Source: Streptomyces sp. Ru71 (GTDB taxonomy: Bacteria; Actinomycetota; Actinomycetes; Streptomycetales; Streptomycetaceae). Taken from it: a DNA stretch of 53,777 nucleotides. Each line of letters begins with the position of its first letter. The first letter of the stretch is position 1. The DNA lies in assembly GCF_002920535.1 (NCBI RefSeq), contig NZ_PQSS01000053.1, forward strand, positions 1 through 53,777, in the 5' to 3' direction. Made by a program: the position numbers and the translations under genes. The notes beneath the pieces are model-generated. The model was not told where the DNA came from, ran no database searches, and saw nothing but the letters and a program-made list of their open reading frames with translations. This document shows, in pieces, positions 48,274-53,777 of this stretch.

Positions 48274-49176
48274 ATGGACACCACCCAGGCGCTGGCCGAC
48301 CGCTTCGAGGAGCACCGCGGACACCTCAGAGCCGTGGCCTACCGCATGCTCGGCTCACTGGCCGAGGCGGAGGACGCGGTGCAGGAGACCTGGCTCAAGC
48401 TCAGCCGCACCGATGCCGAGGCGATCGGCAACCTCGGCGGCTGGCTGACCACGGTGACCGGCCGGGTCTGCCTCGACCTGCTGCGCTCGCGCGGCGCGCG
48501 CCGCGAGGAGCCGATCGACGACCGGTTCGACACCTACATCCCGGACCCCGAACTGCGGCCGTTGTCCGGCCTCGATCCGGAGCAGGAGATCCTGCACGCC
48601 GACTCGGTGGGCCTCGCCCTGCTGGTCGTCCTGGAGAACCTGGGCCCGGACGAGCGGCTGGCGTTCGTGCTGCACGACATGTTCGCGGTGCCGTTGGAGG
48701 ACATCGCGCCGATCGTGGAGCGCACCCCGGCCGCCACCCGCCAGCTGGCCAGCCGGGCCCGCCGCCGGGTGCGCGGCGCCGAGCCGGCCGCCGACCCGGA
48801 CCTGGGCCGGCAGAAGCAGGTCCTCGACGCCTTCCTCGCCGCCTCGCGCACCGGTGACTTCGAGGCGCTGGTCTCCCTGCTCCACCCGGAGGTCACCCTG
48901 CGCGTCGACTCCGGCACCCTGGTGCGGGGCGCTGCCGCCTCCCGGGTGCTCCAGGGCGCCAGGGCGGTGGCCGAACAGGCGCTGCTGTTCGCCCGGTTCG
49001 CCCCGTCCGCACGGATGGTGCTGGTCAACGGCGCGCTCGGGTTCGTCAACCAGCCGGAGGCCGGCCCGGCGTCGGTCGTGGCGGTCACCGTCGCCGACGG
49101 AAGGATCACCGGCATGTACATCCTGTCCGACCCCGAGCGGCTGGCCCGCCTGGACCTGGACGGCCTCACCGGCTGA
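48274..49176 (+). CDS. ECF sigma factor with C-terminal SnoaL-like domain (ECF41/SigJ type)
   Basis: 300 residues from an ATG with GGGGGAGAGG upstream; an in-frame ATG at 48235 overlaps the previous stop and lacks a site. Region 2 (RFEEHRGHLRAVAYRMLGSLAEAEDAVQETWLKL) and region 4 (LAFVLHDMFAVPLEDIAPIVERTPAATRQLASRARRRV) are complete. A ~110-residue SnoaL/NTF2-like domain follows. The linker YIPDPEL and the late DPERL match the two short motifs through which the fused domain controls activity in ECF41. No separate anti-sigma gene is present, as expected for this group. Confidence 0.93.
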   Translation: MDTTQALADRFEEHRGHLRAVAYRMLGSLAEAEDAVQETWLKLSRTDAEAIGNLGGWLTTVTGRVCLDLLRSRGARREEPIDDRFDTYIPDPELRPLSGLDPEQEILHADSVGLALLVVLENLGPDERLAFVLHDMFAVPLEDIAPIVERTPAATRQLASRARRRVRGAEPAADPDLGRQKQVLDAFLAASRTGDFEALVSLLHPEVTLRVDSGTLVRGAAASRVLQGARAVAEQALLFARFAPSARMVLVNGALGFVNQPEAGPASVVAVTVADGRITGMYILSDPERLARLDLDGLTG

Positions 49177-49182
49177 CGTCGC

Positions 49183-50715
49183 TCAGCTCCCGGCCCCGTG
49201 CACCGGGCAGCGGGGCGTGTGCGGCTCGTCCGCCCGCGCGTCGCCGTCCGGCTGCGGGGCCGGGGCCACGGGCACCCGGCGTTCGAGGCGCAGCCGCAGT
49301 CCCTCCGGCATCAGGGTCAGCCGTTCCGTCACCCGTAGCCGGTAGCCGGGGTCGGGCGAGAAGGAGTAGCGGCGCAGCAGCAGGCCGAGCACCAGGGTCG
49401 CCTCGTGCAGCGCGAACTGGCGCCCGATGCAGGCCCGCGCCCCGGTGCCGAACGGTTTGAAGACATGCCCGGGCCGGGCCCGTACCGCCGCCGCGTCGAA
49501 GCGGTCCGGGTCGAACCGCTCGGCGCCCGCGCCCCACACCTCGGGGTCGCGGTGCAGCATCGGCGTCAGCACCAGCGCCCAGGCGCCGCGCCGCATCGGG
49601 TGGTCCCCGGCCAGCAGGGTGTCCTCGCGGGCCTCCCGGGCGAAGGCGGGCGCGGTGGGCCACAGCCGCAGCGACTCGTCGAGCACCCGGCGCACGTACC
49701 GCAGCTTGGCCACCTGCTCGTAGGCGGGCACCTCCGCCCCGCCCCACACCCGCTCCACCTCGGCGCGGGCGCGCTCGGCGACGTCCGGGTGCCGGGAGAG
49801 GTAGTGCAGCGCGAAGGACAGCGCGCCGGAGGTGGTCTCGTGCCCGGCGACCAGGAAGGTGATGACCTGGCGCCGCACGTTCAGCGCGGACAGCCGCTCC
49901 CCGGTCTGCGGGTGGGCGGTGTCCAGCATCCGGTCGAGCAGGTCGCCGTCGCCGCCGCCCGCCGCGCGACGGGCCCGCACCACCTCGTCGACGGTCTGGT
50001 TGAGGAAGGCCATGTCGGCCTCGTTCTGCCGGCTCGCCCGCCGCAGCAGCAGCCGGGCGGCGGGCGCGGGCACGGTGTTGAGTCGCTGGGCGTAGGTCAG
50101 GGTGCCGACCATGGCGGTCACGAAGGGGTGCAGCCGGGGCCGCTCGAAGGAGCCGAAGTCGTAACCGAAGCCGGTGCGGGCGATCGTCTCCAGGGTCAGC
50201 TTGGTCATGTCCCCGGGCACGTCGACGTCCCGGCCCTCTGCGGCGGCCCGGTCCCAGTGCTCGGTCAGCCGCGCGGCCACGTCGAGCATCATCGGGTGGT
50301 ACCCGGCCATCGCGTCCCGGCTGAAGCCGGGCGCCAGCACGTCGTGCGCGAGCTGCCAGTTGGGCTCGTGGTTGTACGCCGTGAACAGCGCGTCCCCGAC
50401 GACGGGGCGCAGGTTGGCTATGCCGAGCCCCACGTGCTTGGCGAAGCGCGACTCGTCGGAGAGATCCCCGACGAGGCCGGCGCCCCACACGAACACGAAC
50501 TCCTTGCCGAAGGCCCGCCGCCGGAAGATCGGGCCCAGCTGACGGGCCAGCCGCGTGGAGTCCTGGATGGGGGTGGTGCGGCTCACGCCGAGCACGTCAC
50601 CGAGCAGGGGCAGCCGGTGCGGCGGACGCGGAATGCGCTCCAGCTCGGGCCAGCCCAGCTCGGCGCTGCGGAACCCCCCGGACGAACGGCCGTGGTCTGC
50701 CCTGGCGTCGGCCAT
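49183..50715 (-). CDS. Cytochrome P450, CYP102-like heme domain without reductase
   Basis: 510 residues from an ATG with GGGAGA at 7 nt. P450 landmarks: I-helix FLVAGHETTSGAL, K-helix ESLRLWP (ExxR), PERF-like ERFDPDRFD and heme loop FGTGARACIGRQFALHEAT. The heme loop and the start IPRPPHRLPLLGDVLG are strikingly like P450-BM3 (CYP102A), but the gene ends without the fused FMN/FAD reductase, so separate redox partners are required. Fatty-acid hydroxylation is the likely activity. The tail ends CPVHGAGS. It is divergent from a TetR gene, an arrangement that recalls BM3R1 control in Bacillus. Confidence 0.93.
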   Translation of the reverse strand: MADARADHGRSSGGFRSAELGWPELERIPRPPHRLPLLGDVLGVSRTTPIQDSTRLARQLGPIFRRRAFGKEFVFVWGAGLVGDLSDESRFAKHVGLGIANLRPVVGDALFTAYNHEPNWQLAHDVLAPGFSRDAMAGYHPMMLDVAARLTEHWDRAAAEGRDVDVPGDMTKLTLETIARTGFGYDFGSFERPRLHPFVTAMVGTLTYAQRLNTVPAPAARLLLRRASRQNEADMAFLNQTVDEVVRARRAAGGGDGDLLDRMLDTAHPQTGERLSALNVRRQVITFLVAGHETTSGALSFALHYLSRHPDVAERARAEVERVWGGAEVPAYEQVAKLRYVRRVLDESLRLWPTAPAFAREAREDTLLAGDHPMRRGAWALVLTPMLHRDPEVWGAGAERFDPDRFDAAAVRARPGHVFKPFGTGARACIGRQFALHEATLVLGLLLRRYSFSPDPGYRLRVTERLTLMPEGLRLRLERRVPVAPAPQPDGDARADEPHTPRCPVHGAGS

Positions 50716-50766
50716 GCGCGATCTCCCTTGATCCTGCGGCATGTTGAGCAGTGTGTTGTACGTGAG

Positions 50767-50802
50767 TTCAATAACGTGTTTCAGTCTGGTCCTGTTGTTG
50801 AA
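50767..50802. promoter_or_regulatory. Candidate TetR operator, TTCAATAAC-N18-GTTGTTGAA
   Basis: Two 9-bp arms match at 8 of 9 positions in the 110-bp gap between the P450 and TetR genes. The wide spacing could mean two half-sites or a pair of dimers. Confidence 0.45.
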
Positions 50803-50813
50803 TCCGCGTCAAG

Positions 50814-50825
50814 TACAGTGCGCGC
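50814..50825 (+). promoter_or_regulatory. Candidate -10 for leaderless tetR-type gene
   Basis: TACAGT at 50814-50819 lies 6 nt before the ATG at 50826, with no ribosome site. It is 11 bp beyond the inverted repeat, fitting autorepression. Confidence 0.45.
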
Positions 50826-51434
50826 ATGGCCGCGAACCAGGGGGAGCGCACCCGCCGCCGGCTCAGCACCGCGCAGCGCCGGGAGCAACTGCTGTCGGTG
50901 GGCGCCCGGCTGTTCTCGGAGAGTCCGTACGACGAGGTATGGATCGAGCAGGTCGCGGAGATCGCCGGGGTCTCGCGCGGCCTGCTGTACCACTACTTCC
51001 CGACCAAGCGGGACTTCTTCGCCGCGGTCGTGGAGCGGGAGAGCGAGCGCATGCTGCGCATGACGGCCGCGGTGCCCGGGGTGCCGGTGCGCGAGCAGCT
51101 CTCCGCAGGTCTCGACGCCTACCTGGAGCACATCCAGGCCCACGCCCACGGCTACCGCGCCTTCCACCGCGCCGACGCGGCCGGGGACCAGGAGGTCCGG
51201 CGTGTCTACCGGCGCGCGCTGGCCACCCAGGAACGGCAGATCCTCGCGGCCCTCGCCGCCGACCCCGAGTTCGGCCAGCTCTTCGGGCAGCGCCCCGACG
51301 TCCGCCTGGCGGTGCGTGGCTGGCTGGCCTTCACCACGGCGGTCTGCCTGGAGTGGCTGCGGTCGCCGGACCTGAGCCGGGACCAGGTGCGGGAGCTGTG
51401 CGCACGGGCGCTGCTCGGGGTTCTCACCGGCTGA
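50826..51434 (+). CDS. TetR family transcriptional regulator
   Basis: 202 residues. HTH: AQRREQLLSVGARLFSESPYDEVWIEQVAEIAGVSRGLLYHYFPTKRDFFAAVVE. The C-terminal part is helical (YLEHIQAHAHGYRAFHRADAAGD, RGWLAFTTAVCLEWL), of the kind found in regulators binding lipophilic ligands. It is divergent from the P450 and probably represses it and itself. The ligand may be a fatty acid by analogy with BM3R1. The gene seems leaderless. Confidence 0.93.
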   Translation: MAANQGERTRRRLSTAQRREQLLSVGARLFSESPYDEVWIEQVAEIAGVSRGLLYHYFPTKRDFFAAVVERESERMLRMTAAVPGVPVREQLSAGLDAYLEHIQAHAHGYRAFHRADAAGDQEVRRVYRRALATQERQILAALAADPEFGQLFGQRPDVRLAVRGWLAFTTAVCLEWLRSPDLSRDQVRELCARALLGVLTG

Positions 51435-51485
51435 GCCTGCGGCGGGCAGGGGGCCTGGTTGGCGGGCACCCCGATCTCCGATAGG

Positions 51486-51504
51486 TTAGGCAAGGCTTAC
51501 CTAA
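51486..51504. promoter_or_regulatory. Iron box (DmdR/IdeR-type operator)
   Basis: TTAGGCAAGGCTTACCTAA matches the 19-bp DtxR/IdeR/DmdR consensus (TTAGGTTAGGCTAACCTAA) at 16 positions. It lies immediately upstream of the ribosome site of the DUF2470 gene, so Fe(II)-loaded DmdR should repress it. Confidence 0.88.
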
Positions 51505-51516
51505 GAGGAGGTTGGG

Positions 51517-52251
51517 ATGGGTGACAGCCAGACGTGGGCCGCCGTGCCCTCAGCGGCCGAGCGGGCCCGGTCGGTGCTCACCGCCGCGTGGTCCTGCGCG
51601 GTGACCGCCGAGGGCGGGCGCGAGGAACTGATCGGGGCGCACAGCGTGAGCGACGACGGGCGGGTGCTGCTGCGGCTCCCCGAGGACAGCGCCCTGTTCG
51701 CCGCCGCGATCTGCGCGCCGCGCGGCGAGCCGTCCGCCGTGCTGGAGTTCGCCGACGTCGCCCCCGTCCCCGTCCGCCACCGCATCCGCGCCCGGCTGTG
51801 GCTCGCCGGCTGGTTCGGCCCCTTCGGCGCCGACGGCGACCACGTCGCCTTCCACGCCACCCGGGTGGTGCTGCGCCGCCCCTCCGGCGCCGTCGTCGTC
51901 GGCCTCGACGACTTCGCCGCCGCCGCGCCCGACCCGCTGGCCGCCGCCGAGGCACGGCTGCTCACCCACCTCGCCGACGCCCACCCGGACGCCGTCGAAC
52001 GCCTCACCCGGCTCGTCGACCCCGGCAGCCTGTACGGCGCCGTACGGATCCGGCCGCTCGCCGTCGACCGGCACGGACTGACGCTGCGCATCGAACGCGC
52101 CCGCAGCCACGGTGACGTACGCCTGCCCTTCCACACCCCCGCCGACGACATCGCACAGCTCACCGAACGCATGCACCACCTGCTCACGCAGGCGAGCGCC
52201 GCCGGCTGCCCGCGCGCCCTACAGCGGCAGCGCGCAGACGGCGACCGGTGA
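51517..52251 (+). CDS. DUF2470 domain-containing protein, iron-regulated
   Basis: 244 residues from an ATG with AGAGGAGG. The N-terminal half (RARSVLTAAWSCAVTAEG ... VRHRIRARLWLAGWFGPFG) resembles a split-barrel flavin/heme-binding fold. The C-terminal half (AEARLLTHLADAHPDAVERLTRLV ... RHGLTLRIERA) is DUF2470, which in HugZ-like proteins follows a heme-degrading split barrel. With the iron box in front, a role in heme or siderophore iron use is plausible. The known catalytic histidine of HugZ was not identified. Its 3' end overlaps the convergent lactonase gene by 33 bp. Confidence 0.87.
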   Translation: MGDSQTWAAVPSAAERARSVLTAAWSCAVTAEGGREELIGAHSVSDDGRVLLRLPEDSALFAAAICAPRGEPSAVLEFADVAPVPVRHRIRARLWLAGWFGPFGADGDHVAFHATRVVLRRPSGAVVVGLDDFAAAAPDPLAAAEARLLTHLADAHPDAVERLTRLVDPGSLYGAVRIRPLAVDRHGLTLRIERARSHGDVRLPFHTPADDIAQLTERMHHLLTQASAAGCPRALQRQRADGDR

Positions 52252-53490
52252 CGGGAACGGCCTGCCGGCGAGCCGCAGATCACCGGTGCGGCCGTCCACG
52301 TGGAAGACGCTGACCGTGCCCGACTTCTGGTTCGCGGCGAACAGCAGCCGCCCGTCGGGGGACAGGGCGATCTGCCGGGGGAAGTCACCGGCCACGTCGG
52401 TCGTGCCGAGCAGCCTGAGCCGTGCGCCGTCCGCCTCCACCGCGTACCGGGCCAGGGTGTTGTGGCCCCGGTTGGCGAGAAAGGCGTAGCGTCCGTCTCC
52501 CGTGACGGCGAACTGCGCCGGGTAGTTGGTGCCGGACTCCGCGCCCGTGGACTGCGGGGCGCCGACGGTGAGCCGGCCGCTTGCCGGGTCGTAGCCGCAG
52601 ACCATCACCGTGTTGCCGACCTCGCCGACCAGGTAGGCGTGGCGCCCGCCGGGGTGGAAGGACAGATGGCGCGGGCCGGTGCCGGGGCGGGTGCGGGCCT
52701 GTGAGACCTCGGTGAGCTTCCCGGAGCGCTGATCGAGGCGGTAGCCGTACACGGTGTCCGTGCCCAGGTCCACGGCGAGCACATGACCGCCGTCGGGGCT
52801 CGTGACGACCTGGTGCGCGTGCGGTCCCTGCTGTCCGGGGCCCGGCGCGGGACTGCCGTGCGTGACCAGGTCGGCCCGCTCGCCCAGCGCGCCGGAGGCG
52901 TCGATCGGGTGCACCGCCACGCTCCCGGAGCCGTAGTTGGCGCTCAGCAGCCACCGCCCGCCCGGATGCACCGACAGATGGCAGGGGGCCGCGCCGCCGG
53001 TGCTCCGGCTGCCCAGCACCCGGCGGTCGGCGAGCCGGACGGCGGTGACCGCGCCGTCGTCCCGCTCGTCGACCGCGTACAGCGTCCGGCCGTCCGGATG
53101 CAGCGCCAGATACGACGGGTCGGGTACGCCGGTCAGCGTGCCCCGCCCGGTGATCCGGCCCGTGCCGGGATCGTAGGAGGCGACTCCGATGCCCCTGCCG
53201 CCGCCCTCGGCGGAGGTGTAGGTGCCGAGGTAGAGCGGGCGGGGGCCGGACACGCTCGGCGTGGCCCGCCCGGACGGCCCGGGAGCCGTGCCCGAAGCGC
53301 CCGGGGCCGTACCCGATGTGCCGGGAGCCTCGTCCGCCGTACCGGAGGCCGTTCCCGGGGCGCCGGCGGGGCCGCGCTCCGACCCGCAGCCGGCCAGGAA
53401 GGCCCCGGCGGCGAGGGTGCCGCCGAGCGCGCCGACGAAGCGCCGCCGGCTCCACGCCGCCGCGCCCGCCGCTTCCCCGCCACTGCTCAT
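52219..53490 (-). CDS. Lactonase family beta-propeller, Tat lipoprotein
   Basis: 423 residues from the ATG at 53488-53490 (GAAGGTG upstream). SRRRFVGALGG is a Tat motif and FLAGC a lipobox, so the mature protein is an extracytoplasmic lipoprotein. A Gly/Ser/Thr/Ala/Pro low-complexity linker with repeated GTSGTAPGAS-like units (residues about 54-90) leads to a seven-bladed propeller of the 6-phosphogluconolactonase/YVTN type: PLYLGTYTSAEGGGRGIG, PSYLALHPDGRTLYAVDE, PCHLSVHPGGRWLLSANY, PRHLSFHPGGRHAYLVGE and PRQIALSPDGRLLFAANQ. An external location argues against a role as pentose-phosphate lactonase. The substrate is unknown. Confidence 0.92.
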   Translation of the reverse strand: MSSGGEAAGAAAWSRRRFVGALGGTLAAGAFLAGCGSERGPAGAPGTASGTADEAPGTSGTAPGASGTAPGPSGRATPSVSGPRPLYLGTYTSAEGGGRGIGVASYDPGTGRITGRGTLTGVPDPSYLALHPDGRTLYAVDERDDGAVTAVRLADRRVLGSRSTGGAAPCHLSVHPGGRWLLSANYGSGSVAVHPIDASGALGERADLVTHGSPAPGPGQQGPHAHQVVTSPDGGHVLAVDLGTDTVYGYRLDQRSGKLTEVSQARTRPGTGPRHLSFHPGGRHAYLVGEVGNTVMVCGYDPASGRLTVGAPQSTGAESGTNYPAQFAVTGDGRYAFLANRGHNTLARYAVEADGARLRLLGTTDVAGDFPRQIALSPDGRLLFAANQKSGTVSVFHVDGRTGDLRLAGRPFPSPVAVCALPL

Positions 53491-53586
53491 GTCCGCACCT
53501 TCAGGTCGTCGCCTCGCCCCGGTCGTGACCGCCACCCTCGCAAGATCCGCCCGGCGCGTGCAACCACGCGTGCTGTGCGGGGCGGG

Positions 53587-53777
53587 TCACCAGTCCCCGT
53601 CGGTCACCGGCCGGCCCGGGGCGTCCTTCAGGGGGTGGATCTGGTGCTGCTGGGGCGCCTGCCACGGGTCGTGGTCGTCGCCGAGCCAGTCGCCCACGGG
53701 CTTGACCGACCCCAGGGCGTCGGCGGGGGAGAGGTCTTCCGCGTCGGCGTCGTAGTAGTCGAACCAGGGCAGGCCCG
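53587..53777 (-). CDS. C-terminal end of an unrecognised protein (5' end beyond the window)
   Basis: The last 62 residues are readable, from the first full codon at 53775 to the stop at 53587-53589. The segment is acidic and rich in Trp, Asp and Pro: GLPWFDYYDADAEDLSPADA, then VGDWLGDDHDPWQAPQQ and the end GRPVTDGDW. No membrane helix or known motif is present. I think similar tails occur in streptomycete proteins of unknown function, but I cannot name the family. Confidence 0.7.
   Translation of the reverse strand, partial: GLPWFDYYDADAEDLSPADALGSVKPVGDWLGDDHDPWQAPQQHQIHPLKDAPGRPVTDGDW

Noticed and set aside
53230..53320. Repeats in the lactonase linker considered as a DNA-level tandem repeat
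   Set aside because: They encode a Gly/Ser/Thr/Ala/Pro linker, as is usual after a lipoprotein anchor; no independent DNA function is suggested.
1..53777. tRNA/rRNA genes, CRISPR arrays, insertion sequences, phage attachment sites or a biosynthetic gene cluster
   Set aside because: No T-loop-like GTTCGANTC contexts with clover-leaf arms, no regularly spaced repeats, no transposase/integrase motifs and no PKS, NRPS or terpene synthase motifs were seen on reading both strands.

Overview
The window is chromosomal DNA of very high G+C content with GTG/TTG starts, purine-rich ribosome sites, leaderless genes and many TetR, LacI and ArsR-type regulators. This, together with LutABC, an IdeR/DmdR iron box and a dispersed intergenic repeat that I associate with streptomycetes, points to Streptomyces or a close relative. 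I see no tRNA, rRNA, CRISPR array, transposase, phage gene or antibiotic biosynthetic cluster. Both edges cut a gene.

Layout. Positions 1-7631 hold a partial TPR protein, a DUF2795 protein, a GNAT acetyltransferase, a Tat-exported serine hydrolase carrying a single-base frameshift, a nitronate monooxygenase-like/acyl-CoA synthetase pair, and a cysteine-rich COG2345 regulator divergent from two small membrane proteins. Positions 7681-15964 hold a penicillin/AHL acylase-type Ntn hydrolase, a second acyl-CoA synthetase, a TetR repressor divergent from a FAD monooxygenase across two near-identical palindromes, phenylacetate-CoA ligase and an alpha/beta hydrolase. Positions 15978-24168 are housekeeping and stress genes: DUF6069, DJ-1/PfpI with a divergent LysR, a hydrolase, an SDR, a PEBP-like protein, an NAD(P)H oxidoreductase-like protein, a GlsB-type membrane protein, a CBS protein, a DauR-like regulator with a PLP-dependent dehydratase, and a cupin. 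Positions 24191-26412 encode a CoxE/MoxR pair.

Positions 26518-31648 form one minus-strand operon with CapB/PgsB and CapC/PgsC homologues (poly-gamma-glutamate-type ligase and membrane partner), an NlpC/P60 hydrolase and a large membrane protein made of two tandem [TM-extracytoplasmic-TM-HAMP] units with no output domain. No CapA/PgsA is present. This is my best candidate for an undescribed system.

Positions 31778-45970 form a nearly self-contained L-rhamnose to pyruvate locus. An ABC importer (rhaTPQS), a mutarotase (rhaM) and a LacI regulator are divergent from rhaI, the fused aldolase/dehydrogenase rhaEW, rhaB and then lutABC, which can oxidise the L-lactate made by RhaEW. The 301-bp divergent control region holds two convincing promoters and three LacI-like palindromes.

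Positions 46117-53777 hold a prolyl-aminopeptidase-like hydrolase, a PIG-L deacetylase, an ECF41-type sigma factor, a P450-BM3-like cytochrome P450 with a divergent TetR regulator, an iron-box-controlled DUF2470 protein, a Tat/lipoprotein lactonase-like beta-propeller and the C-terminal end of an unrecognised gene.
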